From: Pleomorphomonas sp. T1.2MG-36
GTDB lineage: Bacteria; Pseudomonadota; Alphaproteobacteria; Rhizobiales; Pleomorphomonadaceae
Length of the DNA: 64,000 nucleotides
Reading direction: 5' to 3'
Assembly (NCBI RefSeq): GCF_950100655.1
Contig: NZ_CATNLY010000012.1
Coordinates: 868,001-932,000 of the forward strand
A program made the translations under genes and the position numbers. The notes under the pieces are model-generated. The model saw nothing but the letters and a program-made list of their open reading frames with translations, had not been told where the DNA came from and searched no databases. Position 1 is the stretch's first letter. Each line of letters begins with the position of its first letter. Positions 1-8,356 of the stretch are shown in pieces.

Positions 1-746
1 ATCTCGTCACCTACAACCACAAGCACAACGAGGCCAACGGAGAGGATAACCGGGACGGCCACGACGACAACAAGAGCTGGAACTGCGGCGCCGAGGGCGA
101 GACCGATGACGAGGCGATCAACGCCCTGCGCCGCCGGCAGAAACGCAACCTGCTCGCCACTCTGTTCCTCAGCCAGGGCGTCCCGATGGTGCTCGCCGGC
201 GACGAGTGCTCCAACACGCAGGGTGGAAACAACAACGCCTACTGCCAGGACAATGAAATCGGCTGGGTCAACTGGTCGAACGACGATCCGGAACTGCCGA
301 AGTTCGTGGCGCGGCTCGCCGATCTTCGCAGGAACCACTCCGCCCTGTCGCGGCCGGAGTTTCTGACCGGTGCCCGCAACGAGATGGGACAGCCCGACGT
401 CGTCTGGTTCAACAACCACGGCGAACGGATGACCGAGGAGGATTGGGAAAATCCGCATTCCAAATGCCTGACGCTGCGCCTTGCCCCGGTCCTGGAGAGC
501 GAAGCCCCCCTGCTGATCATGCTGAATGCCTCGCACGTCGCGGTCAGCTTCAAGATTCCTACGGGGCAGCCGGGAGATTGGGGCGTGATCCTTGCCACGG
601 ACACCGAACTCGAGGATGTTCGGCTCGGCAGTGAGACCACCTTCACCATGCCGGCACGCACCCTCGTGCTGGCGGAATGGCGGGAACAAAGTCAGGCCGA
701 GTCCGTTCCTGATGCCGCTTCCCCAACAGACGGGCCGGATGCCTGA
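1..746 (+). CDS. glgX: Glycogen debranching enzyme GlgX, C-terminal part (cut by window start)
   Basis: This is the 3' end of a GH13 glycogen debranching enzyme (isoamylase type), which hydrolyses alpha-1,6 branches of glycogen or limit dextrin. The open frame runs in from the left edge with no start. Family signatures are clear: NEANGEDNRDG and SWNCGAEG near the beginning, then the SQGVPMVLAGDE stretch and the C-terminal beta-sandwich region. The stop is TGA at 744-746. The tail after about residue 230 of the fragment is acidic and low in complexity, as is common at GlgX C-termini. treZ follows after 80 bases in the same direction, so a maltodextrin-to-trehalose operon is likely. Upstream genes are not visible. 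Confidence 0.93.
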   Translation, partial: LVTYNHKHNEANGEDNRDGHDDNKSWNCGAEGETDDEAINALRRRQKRNLLATLFLSQGVPMVLAGDECSNTQGGNNNAYCQDNEIGWVNWSNDDPELPKFVARLADLRRNHSALSRPEFLTGARNEMGQPDVVWFNNHGERMTEEDWENPHSKCLTLRLAPVLESEAPLLIMLNASHVAVSFKIPTGQPGDWGVILATDTELEDVRLGSETTFTMPARTLVLAEWREQSQAESVPDAASPTDGPDA

Positions 747-826
747 GACAAGGCATCCTCTTCGCTCGCCGTAGCCGTGCCGGTCCACGACACAGCTCGT
801 TTCGCCAGTTTCCGAGGAGACTTGTC

Positions 827-2611
827 TTGCAGCTTCGCACCATTCGCCGCGAACAGGAAATGAAGTTCGGCACCCAGATGACGCCGGACGGCGTTCGATT
901 TCGTCTATGGGCACCGCTCGTTCCGTCGGTCGAGCTGGAAGTCGACGGCTGGTCGCTGCCGATGCAGCAGGATGTGCGCGGATGGTACGAAGTGGAAGTA
1001 CCCGGCGTGAACCACGGCAGCCGATACATGTTCTGCCTGCCGGACGGCAAGAAGGTGCCGGACCCCGCCTCCCGATATCAGCCGGAGGACGTCGACGGTC
1101 CGAGCGAGGTCATTGACCCGCTGGCGTTCGAATGGACCGACCTCGGATGGCGCGGCCGCCCCTGGGAGGAGTGCGTCTTCTATGAAGTGCATATTGGCAC
1201 GTTCACGCCGGAAGGCACCTTCCGGGCAGCGGCGGACAAGCTTGAGGAGCTCGTAGAGCTCGGTATCACCGCCTTGCAGATCATGCCGCTCGCCGATTTC
1301 GCGGGGCGCTGGAACTGGGGATACGACGGCGTCTACATGTTTGCCCCCGACGCGTCCTACGGCCGCCCGGAAGACCTAAAAGCCCTGATCAATCGCGCCC
1401 ATGAGCTCGGCATGATGGTCATGCTGGACGTCGTCTACAATCACTTCGGGCCGAAGGGGAACTACATCCCGCTCTACGCGCCCATCCTCAACGACAAGGA
1501 AACGCCGTGGGGACCGGGGCTCAACATCGATGGCGAAAACGCCACTGTGGTGAGGGACCTCGTTCTCGCCAACGCCAGATTCTGGATCAACGAGTATCGC
1601 TTCGACGGCCTGCGCTTCGATGCGCTGCATGCCATCGAAGACAGCGGCCCCAAACACCTGATCCAGGACCTGGCCGAACAGACCCGCGCGGCAAGCGACG
1701 GCCGCCACATCCATCTCATCGCCGAGAACTCCCACAACCAGGCGAGCTGGCTACGGCGCCGCGACGACGGAACGCCGTGGCTCTATACGGCGCAGTGGAA
1801 CGACGACCTGCACCACTCGCTACATGCATTGATGACCGGGGAAGGCCAAGCCTACTACCAGCCCTATGCCGAGCGCATCGACCTCGTGGCAAGGGCGTTT
1901 GCCGAGGGCTTCGCGTGGCAGGGCGAGTATCTGGCGCGAGAAAACCGGGTCCACGGCGAGCCGAGCGCATTTCTGCCGCCGACGGCGTTCGTATCTTTCA
2001 TCCAGAACCACGACCATACCGGCAACCGGCCGGCGGGCGAGCGCATCAGCCATCTGGTGCCGCGCGAGGCGGCCCGGATGCTGGCAGCGCTTTATCTGCT
2101 GTCGCCGCAGATCCCCATGCTGTTCATGGGGGAGGAATGGGGTGCCACGACACCCTTCTGTTTCTTCTCCGATATCAAGGAACTGGGCAATGCCATCCGC
2201 AGAAGCCGAGCGGAGGAGCTCAAGGACTTTCCCTTGGCCGCGACACACAGGCATATCGACCCGATGAGCGAGAGCGCGTTTCTCGGATGCAAGCTCGATT
2301 GGAGCGAGCGGACATCGCCGGAGGCCGCCGAGATGCTCACGCTCTACAAGGACCTGCTCCAGGCGAGGGCAACGGCCCTCACGCCTCGCCTCGTCGGGAT
2401 CGAAGGCAACAGCGGCTCGGCGGAGATATTGGGGCAGCGAGCGTTTCAGGTTCGCTGGAAGCTTGCCGACGGCGCCCACCTCAACCTTGCCGCCAATCTC
2501 GGCGCGACGCCGCAGACAGGCGAATGGCGGGACATCGTTCCCCTATGGTGCGAAGGCACGTTCTCGGAGGATGCTCTCGGCCCTTACACGGTTCTATATT
2601 GGCTGACGTGA
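827..2611 (+). CDS. treZ: Malto-oligosyltrehalose trehalohydrolase
   Basis: TreZ (GH13) cleaves maltooligosyltrehalose to release trehalose, the second step of the cytosolic TreY-TreZ route. An N-terminal carbohydrate-binding region is followed by the catalytic barrel: DVVYNHFG near residue 201, GLRFDALHAI with the nucleophile Asp near 265, LIAEN with the acid/base Glu near 300, and FIQNHDHTGN near 394-396. The length of 594 residues is normal for the family. I chose the TTG at 827 because GAGGAG lies about 7 bases upstream. An ATG at 860 is in frame but has only a weak ribosome site. The partner TreY is not encoded downstream within the window. Placement beside glgX and stress-promoter genes fits trehalose as a stress solute, which is inference. 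Confidence 0.93.
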   Translation: MQLRTIRREQEMKFGTQMTPDGVRFRLWAPLVPSVELEVDGWSLPMQQDVRGWYEVEVPGVNHGSRYMFCLPDGKKVPDPASRYQPEDVDGPSEVIDPLAFEWTDLGWRGRPWEECVFYEVHIGTFTPEGTFRAAADKLEELVELGITALQIMPLADFAGRWNWGYDGVYMFAPDASYGRPEDLKALINRAHELGMMVMLDVVYNHFGPKGNYIPLYAPILNDKETPWGPGLNIDGENATVVRDLVLANARFWINEYRFDGLRFDALHAIEDSGPKHLIQDLAEQTRAASDGRHIHLIAENSHNQASWLRRRDDGTPWLYTAQWNDDLHHSLHALMTGEGQAYYQPYAERIDLVARAFAEGFAWQGEYLARENRVHGEPSAFLPPTAFVSFIQNHDHTGNRPAGERISHLVPREAARMLAALYLLSPQIPMLFMGEEWGATTPFCFFSDIKELGNAIRRSRAEELKDFPLAATHRHIDPMSESAFLGCKLDWSERTSPEAAEMLTLYKDLLQARATALTPRLVGIEGNSGSAEILGQRAFQVRWKLADGAHLNLAANLGATPQTGEWRDIVPLWCEGTFSEDALGPYTVLYWLT

Positions 2612-2710
2612 AGCGCCATCGCCGCAGAGCTTGTCCTATCCTACTGCCCGTCCGGTCAAGCAACGCTAAAAGCGAGACGGGGGCGGAGACCCGCGAGTGG
2701 CCAAAAGCAA

Positions 2711-2738
2711 TCACGGCCCCCTTTTCAGGAGGCCGTGA
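2711..2738 (-). terminator. Hairpin terminator between convergent treZ and KGG gene
   Basis: An 8-bp perfect stem (TCACGGCC / GGCCGTGA) continues past one mismatch into CCT/AGG around a TTTC loop. Read on the minus strand it lies 22 bases after the KGG stop and is followed by a T-rich run (TTGCTTTT), so it best serves that gene. It may also stop treZ transcripts. Confidence 0.65.
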
Positions 2739-2759
2739 AATACCCGAGATGATGGCAGA

Positions 2760-3062
2760 TTAGTGCTGACCGCCCTTGCGACCGGCTTCGGCCGCACGCT
2801 CGGGGTCGTTCTTGAAGTTGCCACCGGACTCCTGACCGCCCTTGCGACCGGCTTCAGCCGCGCGCCCGGGGTCGTTCTTGAAGTTGCCGCCGGATTCCTG
2901 ACCGCCCTTGCGGCCGGCTTCGGAGGCGCGTTCCGGATCGTTCTTGAAGTTTCCGCCGGACTCGCGCCCACCCTGAGCGGCGATCTCCCGCTGCTTGTCT
3001 TCGTCCATCGATGCAAATCCACGACGGGAGGTGTCGCCAGTGTTGCTCTGTCGATTAGGCAT
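2760..3062 (-). CDS. KGG-repeat stress protein (YciG/GsiB-like)
   Basis: This is a 100-residue, highly hydrophilic protein rich in Gly, Lys, Glu and Asn. Three nearly identical 22-residue units occupy residues 33-54, 55-76 and 77-98, each with the core ESGGNFKNDPxRAxEAGRKGG. This is the KGG (YciG) repeat of bacterial general-stress proteins such as GsiB, which are disordered and hydration-related; no enzymatic role is known. AAGGAGA lies just upstream of the ATG. The gene is monocistronic, with an EcfG-type promoter at 3111-3135 and a hairpin after the stop. General-stress regulation is therefore strongly suggested. Confidence 0.9.
   Translation of the reverse strand: MPNRQSNTGDTSRRGFASMDEDKQREIAAQGGRESGGNFKNDPERASEAGRKGGQESGGNFKNDPGRAAEAGRKGGQESGGNFKNDPERAAEAGRKGGQH
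2769..2966 (-). repeat. Three tandem 66-bp units inside the KGG gene
   Basis: The three 22-codon units are also near-identical as DNA, including the recurring GTCGTTCTTGAAG segment on the plus strand. This indicates recent unit duplication or homogenisation and makes the gene prone to changes in copy number. Confidence 0.85.
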
Positions 3063-3110
3063 CGCTTTTCTCCTTGATGGGATCGTGCCGTCCTTCTGCT
3101 AGCCACCCAC

Positions 3111-3135
3111 AACCCCGAATGCAGCCAATTGTTCC
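3111..3135 (-). promoter_or_regulatory. EcfG-type general stress promoter for the KGG gene
   Basis: On the minus strand GGAAC (3135-3131) is followed after 17 bases by GTT (3113-3111), i.e. GGAAC-N16-gGTT. This matches the known -35/-10 pattern of the alphaproteobacterial general stress sigma factor EcfG/RpoE2. It lies about 49 bases upstream of the KGG start. Confidence 0.65.
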
Positions 3136-3164
3136 GCATTCTGCGCGCTCTAAATCGTCACCTT

Positions 3165-3330
3165 ACGCAAACATAACCAAGCGAACCGCGCTATAAATAT
3201 ATGTAATTTAGCGCGATACAATTGTTGTCGATTTTTGAACATACTTATACTAAAAACAAATACTAGTTACGCTTCGATTTATATAATTCTAAACTCCACA
3301 CTCTACTCACACGTATATGGCATCGGAGAG
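3165..3330. other. AT-rich intergenic island with an inverted repeat
   Basis: This stretch in the 409-bp gap 3063-3471 is far richer in A+T than the rest of the window. It contains an interrupted dyad, CGCGCTA (3187-3193) and TAGCGCG (3209-3215). A 64-codon frame at 3235-3429 exists but has no ribosome site and no family resemblance, so I do not call it. The dyad could be a protein-binding site; nothing more can be supported. Confidence 0.4.
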
Positions 3331-3374
3331 CGGGAGCCGGCACCGTTGCTTGCGACTGTCATTGCCGCCTTGAT

Positions 3375-3400
3375 GGAACCACGAGGATGTCGGAACCGTT
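3375..3400 (+). promoter_or_regulatory. EcfG-type general stress promoter for the 3472 gene
   Basis: GGAAC (3375-3379) is followed after 17 bases by CGTT (3397-3400), an exact match to the EcfG consensus. It lies about 70 bases upstream of the downstream gene and points toward it. Confidence 0.6.
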
Positions 3401-3429
3401 TCGTCATAGTGGATTGCGCACTGAAATAA

Positions 3430-4087
<658 letters not shown>

Positions 4088-4114
4088 TCGATGTCGCGAC
4101 CTCGGCGATTCCCG

Positions 4115-5020
4115 TCAGATCAACAGGCGATCATCGGCAGGCCGCCACTCGACGCCGAGTTCTTCCATCATCGCGAGAGCATCGTCGGGAGCGCGCAGCC
4201 CATCGGTGTTGTCGAAGAACAGGAAGACCTCGCGCGGCCTGTCCGGTGCTTTGACATTCCCTGCGAACTCGCCGTCGTCCATCGCCTCGCCCCTGGCCCA
4301 GGCGGCAACGCGGCGAGCCCAACGTCGGCGCTCGGCGGCGTCATATCCGGACCGGTATAGGTCGCGCGATCCGTGCAGCCGGCAGTAGACGAAGTCGGAG
4401 GTCACATCCATCAGGCGGGGCCATTCGACAGTATCGGCGCACACCAAGGCGACGTCCTGCTCGCGCAGGAGTTCGATGAAAGCCGGATTGCGAAAGCTGT
4501 CGTGCCGTATCTCCAACGCGTACCGGATGGCTTGCATGACTGGCCGCGTTTCGTCCGAATTGCGTATGTGATCGTCATGGCGAAGGGCCAAGTCGGCAGC
4601 GGCGTCGGTATCTCTGGGCAACAGGGTCAGAAAGGCACGCATCCGCTCGATGTCCAAGGCAAAGCTTGGCGGAAGCTGCCAGAGTATGGGACCAAGCTTC
4701 GAACCGAGCCGCAACGGCCCCGACGCAAAGAAGTTGGCGAGCGGCGCCTCGACGTCCTTCAAGCGCTTCACGTGAGTTATGAAGCGCGGTCCCTTGACGG
4801 CAAAGATGAAGTTGTCCGGCGTTTCCGATGCCCATCGGTCGAAAACGCGCGGCTTCTGCAAACCATAGAATGTCCCGTTGATTTCCAGCGCCGAGAAGCG
4901 GGACGCGGCATAGGCGAGTTCTCGGCTTTGCCGCAGCCCTTTCGGATAGAAGCGACCGCGCCAGGGCGAATAGGTCCATCCGGATATGCCGATGCGAATG
5001 GTGCCGTCCTTGGAAAACAT
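4115..5020 (-). CDS. DUF72 (YecE-like) protein
   Basis: This 301-residue protein belongs to the DUF72/YecE family, a TIM-barrel-like fold of unknown biochemical function. Diagnostic stretches are IGISGWTYSPWRGRFYP near the start, ALEINGTFYG, FIFAVKGPRFITH, ILWQLPPSF, YALEIRHDSF and the late VFLFFDNTD. The frame is open further upstream to 5107. I chose ATG at 5020 because GGAGG lies just before it and homology begins there. An EcfG-type promoter at 5047-5072 points at this start. The UDG remnant follows 27 bases after the stop, so the two may once have been co-transcribed. The overall family assignment is secure. Confidence 0.9.
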   Translation of the reverse strand: MFSKDGTIRIGISGWTYSPWRGRFYPKGLRQSRELAYAASRFSALEINGTFYGLQKPRVFDRWASETPDNFIFAVKGPRFITHVKRLKDVEAPLANFFASGPLRLGSKLGPILWQLPPSFALDIERMRAFLTLLPRDTDAAADLALRHDDHIRNSDETRPVMQAIRYALEIRHDSFRNPAFIELLREQDVALVCADTVEWPRLMDVTSDFVYCRLHGSRDLYRSGYDAAERRRWARRVAAWARGEAMDDGEFAGNVKAPDRPREVFLFFDNTDGLRAPDDALAMMEELGVEWRPADDRLLI

Positions 5021-5046
5021 GCCGCCTCCGAGAGTGTACCGGACGA

Positions 5047-5072
5047 AACGCCCGGTTCGAGCGACGGGTTCC
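5047..5072 (-). promoter_or_regulatory. EcfG-type general stress promoter for the DUF72 gene
   Basis: On the minus strand GGAAC (5072-5068), 17 bases, then CGTT (5050-5047) reproduce the EcfG consensus exactly. The predicted transcription start would lie about 20 bases before the chosen ATG at 5020, which supports that start over the longer frame. Confidence 0.6.
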
Positions 5073-5155
5073 TCGCGGAGGATTTTGAGAGAGCAATGAC
5101 AGACCAACCTTGCGCGGCGGTACCGGAAGCCGTCGCGCTATGGGATTCCACGTTG

Positions 5156-5183
5156 TTGACCTTAAGCTGACCGAGAAGATAAG
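5156..5183 (+). promoter_or_regulatory. Candidate housekeeping promoter of the copper efflux operon
   Basis: TTGACC (5156-5161), a 16-base gap and GATAAG (5178-5183) resemble a sigma-70 promoter about 28 bases before the 5212 start. No CueR or CusR box was recognised, and no copper regulator gene lies in the window. Confidence 0.35.
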
Positions 5184-5211
5184 GATTTGATGTTTCAGAG
5201 CGAGGGGCGGC

Positions 5212-5604
5212 ATGGCCTTCGGAAAAACAGCGCGATTGGTGATCGCCGGCCTCTATGTGCTGGCGATGCTGTTCGTTGCCGTCATGCCTGTTCCCACCAT
5301 GGGGCCTTCGACCTCCTTTTCCACCGTCGCTTCGGACGCCAGCTGCGGCCCGGATATGGGCTCCATGACGCACGCTGCGCACGGCGTCAAAAACACCGAC
5401 GGCGCTTGCGATCTATCGGACCATCAAGGTAGTGCGCCCTGCATGATTGGCAGCATCTGCGCCGATCTGCCGACCGGCGTGTTCGCTGCCCTTCTGCCCG
5501 CTTCGGTCGTGTCGGAAGGACTGACGTTGGCGGTGGGCCCGACTGAGCTCTTGCTGGGGCGTGCCCCGGACCCAAGCCTTCGGCCACCAAGCTCTTCCGC
5601 CTGA
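5212..5604 (+). CDS. Small exported Met/His/Cys-rich protein heading the copper operon
   Basis: This 130-residue protein has a hydrophobic N-terminal segment (ARLVIAGLYVLAMLFVAVMP, about residues 7-26) that acts as a signal or anchor. A mature part follows with candidate metal ligands: CGPDMGSMTHAAHG, then CDLSDHQ and CMIGSICADLP. No enzyme family is recognised. Leading a cusCBAF-type operon, it may bind Cu/Ag in the periplasm or sense it; that is inference. The start at 5212 follows GAGGGGCGG. The gap to the next gene (213 bases) is longer than elsewhere in the operon and holds a hairpin. Confidence 0.75.
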   Translation: MAFGKTARLVIAGLYVLAMLFVAVMPVPTMGPSTSFSTVASDASCGPDMGSMTHAAHGVKNTDGACDLSDHQGSAPCMIGSICADLPTGVFAALLPASVVSEGLTLAVGPTELLLGRAPDPSLRPPSSSA

Positions 5605-5699
5605 CAGTCATGGATCGCGCAGGCTTCCGCCCTTGCCACCCCGGTGGCCGGTAGCGGAGCGCTCTCTCCCATAGCTGTCGTTTTCCTTGCCGAACCGTA

Positions 5700-5719
5700 G
5701 CGTCGCGCCGTCGCGACGC
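5700..5719. other. Hairpin in the gap before the outer-membrane channel gene
   Basis: GCGTCGCG (5700-5707) and CGCGACGC (5712-5719) form an 8-bp stem with a 4-base loop in the 213-base gap 5605-5817. No T-tract follows, so it is more likely an mRNA-processing or stability hairpin than a terminator. No further gene is supported in the gap. Confidence 0.4.
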
Positions 5720-5817
5720 CTGTTCAACGCCCTTCGGGACCGTCTTTGCTGGCGGATCGACAGGGCAGCAAGGCCGGCATCGTCATCGACCGATGCTGGC
5801 GGAAAGCTTCTAGTCCC

Positions 5818-7071
5818 ATGTTTTTACCTGCTTTTCCCCGAACCATCGGGGCTTGGCTCGCCGTACCGATTGCGGGCCTTCTCGCCTTCGGCGCGCAGGC
5901 CGCCGAACCGAAATCCGAACTTGCCGATCTCCTGGCAACCGCCCGCAGGATGAATCCGGATGTCGCCGCTGCGACCCTTGATGCCGACGCGGCGCGAGAG
6001 CGCATCGGCTACGCCGGTGCCTGGGATGACCCCAAGATCAAGATCGAGCTGACAAGCCCACGCGACGATCTCGGCTCCCTTGCTCAGGAGACCTATCAGA
6101 TCCGCCAGATGCTGCCCCTCTGGGGCCAGACGGCATTGAAGCGCGAGATCGCCGACTGGGAGGCGCGCAAGGCGACGGCTTCGGCGAGGGATGTCGAGAC
6201 GCAGGTCGCCTATCGCGTGAAGGTCGCCTATGCCGAATATCATTCGGCGCATCTGGCACTCGATGAGACACGCAAGCTCGTCGCCACTTTCGATCGCCTG
6301 TCCGACATTGCCCGCGCCCGCTACGCCGAGAATGCGGCTTCGCTCGCCGATGTCACCGGCGCCCAAAGCGAGGCCGGGTCCCTTCGCGCCGATGTCGCTC
6401 GCCTCGCCGCAGAGAAGGAGACCGCCGCCGCCCGCCTCAACCGCCTGTTGGGGCGTGGCGCCGACGCGCCGCTCGCCGCTCGCCCATCGCCCCGCGCCAT
6501 TCCTCCGCTGAAGACTATTCGGGCCGCGGATCTGGTCGCCCGGGCAAATGCCGGCTCGCCCCAGGCTCGCATGGGACTTGCCGACGTCGAGGCCGCCAAA
6601 AGCGAACAGCGTCTTGCCGAACGGAACTTCCTGCCCGGTGTCGAGCTCGGCCTTGGCGCCATGCGTCAGAACGACCGGTTCGACAGCGTCGAGGTAATGG
6701 TCGAGTTCTCCGTCCCTCTGCAATGGGACGCCAAGCGTGCCGAGCAACGAGAAGCAGCGGCCAAGGCAGCGGCCGCGCGCGTCAGGCTCGACGCCCTGCG
6801 GCTCGACAACGATGCCGATATCCACTCGGCCATTTCAGAGCTCGGCGCGCTCGGTACCCGACGGAAGACCATTGCCGGCACCACGTTGCCGCAGGCCCGC
6901 ATCGCCCTCAGTTCCTCGACCAAGGCCTATGCGCTCGGCAAAGCCGACTTTCCGACCGTTCTTGCCGCCGAACAGGCACTGCGCCGAGCGCTCGTCGACA
7001 ACATCGAAGCCACCTTCAAGGAACAGCTCGCGCTCGCCGAGATCGAACGCATCGTCGGGGAGGATTTCTGA
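5818..7071 (+). CDS. cusC: TolC-family outer-membrane channel of copper/silver efflux (CusC-like)
   Basis: This 417-residue outer-membrane efflux protein provides the trans-periplasmic duct of the RND pump. A signal peptide is visible (GAWLAVPIAGLLAFGAQAAE). Two repeated helical-hairpin halves follow, rich in Ala, Arg and Glu, with the usual family blocks GAWDDPKI, QMLPLWGQ and VEFSVPLQWDAKRA. The frame is open from 5746, but ATG at 5818 gives a proper signal peptide; its ribosome site is weak. The stop TGA at 7069-7071 overlaps the next start (TGATG), so translation is coupled to the adaptor gene. The symbol follows the operon context; CzcC-type specificity cannot be excluded. Confidence 0.88.
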   Translation: MFLPAFPRTIGAWLAVPIAGLLAFGAQAAEPKSELADLLATARRMNPDVAAATLDADAARERIGYAGAWDDPKIKIELTSPRDDLGSLAQETYQIRQMLPLWGQTALKREIADWEARKATASARDVETQVAYRVKVAYAEYHSAHLALDETRKLVATFDRLSDIARARYAENAASLADVTGAQSEAGSLRADVARLAAEKETAAARLNRLLGRGADAPLAARPSPRAIPPLKTIRAADLVARANAGSPQARMGLADVEAAKSEQRLAERNFLPGVELGLGAMRQNDRFDSVEVMVEFSVPLQWDAKRAEQREAAAKAAAARVRLDALRLDNDADIHSAISELGALGTRRKTIAGTTLPQARIALSSSTKAYALGKADFPTVLAAEQALRRALVDNIEATFKEQLALAEIERIVGEDF

Positions 7072-8351
7072 TGACGAGATCACATCTGTTGGCCGCCGTT
7101 GCCGTGGTGACGTCCCTTGTCGCCGTCGGCTCGCCGCTCGCCATCGAGGCCCTGGCGCAATCGGATCACGCCGGGCATGGCGCCGCTCCGGCAGCACCTG
7201 TCGCGGCAACGCCGGCAACCGAGCCGACACCGGCCGTCCCCGTGCCGGGTGCTCGCCGCGTGCTCTACTATCGCAACCCCATGGGTCTGCCGGACACCTC
7301 GCCGGTGCCGAAAAAGGACGCCATGGGCATGGCCTATGTGCCGGTTTATGCCGATGAGGATACTTCCGGCACCGTCGCCGTCAGCGCCGACAAGATCCAG
7401 ACACTCGGCGTCCGAACCGAACCCGCAGCTCTCAGGGCGATGAGCCGCTCGGTCAGGGCGGTCGGCGCGGTCGCGGTCGACGAGCGCAACGAGTACCAAG
7501 TGGCCCCGCGCTTCGAAGCCTGGGTCGAGCGCCTCGTCGCCGACACCACCGGCGCCACGGTTCGTCGCGGCGACGTACTGATGGAGGTCTACAGCCCCGA
7601 ACTCGTGCTGGCGCAGGAGGAATATCTGTCCGCCCGGGGCGACGCCGGGTTGGCTCAGGCGGCACTGGCACGGTTGAAGAACCTCGGCATTGCCGATGAG
7701 GAGATCGCCCGCCTCAAGGCGACGGGCAAGGCGATGCGGACCCTGCCCTACCGCGCAGAGGCGGACGGCGTCGTGCTGGAGAAGTTGGCCGTGCGCGGCA
7801 TGCGCTTCATGCCGGGCGAGACGCTCTACCGCATCGCCGATCTGTCGCAGGTATGGATGCTCGCCGAGGTCTTCGAGCAGGACCTCGCCGCCGTCCACAT
7901 TGGCGAGCAGGCCGAAGTCACCATCAACTCGATGCCCGACCGACGTTTCAAGGGGACTATCAACTTCGTCTATCCAACACTGGCCGCTGAAAGCCGCACC
8001 GCCAAGGTCCGCATCGAACTTACCAATCCGGGTGGCTTGCTGCGGCCCAACCTCTACGGCACCGTCCATCTCGCCACCGCAACTGACCTGCCCGCCCTTG
8101 CTGTGCCTGACTCGGCCGTGCTCGATAGCGGCACGCGCAAGGTAGTGCTGGTCGAAAGCGGCGACGGGCGCTTTGCGCCGCGCGAGGTCAAGACCGGCCC
8201 GCGTGCCGACGGCTACATCCGCATCGACGGTGGACTTGATGCCGGCGAGAAGGTGGTAACCCGCGCCAACTTCCTCATCGATTCCGAAAGCAACCTGCGC
8301 TCGGCGCTCGGCGCCTTTGCGCCGGCCGCTGCCGACGCCGGGGAGAAGTAA
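7071..8351 (+). CDS. cusB: Periplasmic adaptor of heavy-metal RND efflux (CusB-like)
   Basis: This 426-residue membrane-fusion protein links the RND pump to the outer-membrane channel. After a signal peptide (SLVAVGSPLAIEALAQ) comes a Pro/Ala linker, then a heavy-metal-binding domain near residues 65-95 (YYRNPMG, PVPKKDAMGMAYVPVY). The beta-barrel, lipoyl and hairpin regions (VAPRFEAWVERL, GATVRRGDVLMEVYSPEL, ADGVVLEKLAVRG) and a C-terminal HlyD-like part (GDGRFAPREVKTG) follow. A His-rich patch DHAGHGAA sits just after the signal. The Met-containing N-terminal domain supports Cu/Ag rather than Zn/Co, an inference from family knowledge. Confidence 0.9.
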   Translation: MTRSHLLAAVAVVTSLVAVGSPLAIEALAQSDHAGHGAAPAAPVAATPATEPTPAVPVPGARRVLYYRNPMGLPDTSPVPKKDAMGMAYVPVYADEDTSGTVAVSADKIQTLGVRTEPAALRAMSRSVRAVGAVAVDERNEYQVAPRFEAWVERLVADTTGATVRRGDVLMEVYSPELVLAQEEYLSARGDAGLAQAALARLKNLGIADEEIARLKATGKAMRTLPYRAEADGVVLEKLAVRGMRFMPGETLYRIADLSQVWMLAEVFEQDLAAVHIGEQAEVTINSMPDRRFKGTINFVYPTLAAESRTAKVRIELTNPGGLLRPNLYGTVHLATATDLPALAVPDSAVLDSGTRKVVLVESGDGRFAPREVKTGPRADGYIRIDGGLDAGEKVVTRANFLIDSESNLRSALGAFAPAAADAGEK

Positions 8352-8356
8352 TCGTC

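Noticed and set aside
3235..3429. 64-codon plus-strand frame in the AT-rich island
   Set aside because: No ribosome site and no recognisable family; it extends through the EcfG-type promoter of the next gene.
5108..5145. CueR-like dyad near CCTTGC...GGAAGC upstream of the copper operon
   Set aside because: Arms match poorly and the distance between possible -35 and -10 elements (23 bases) is too long.
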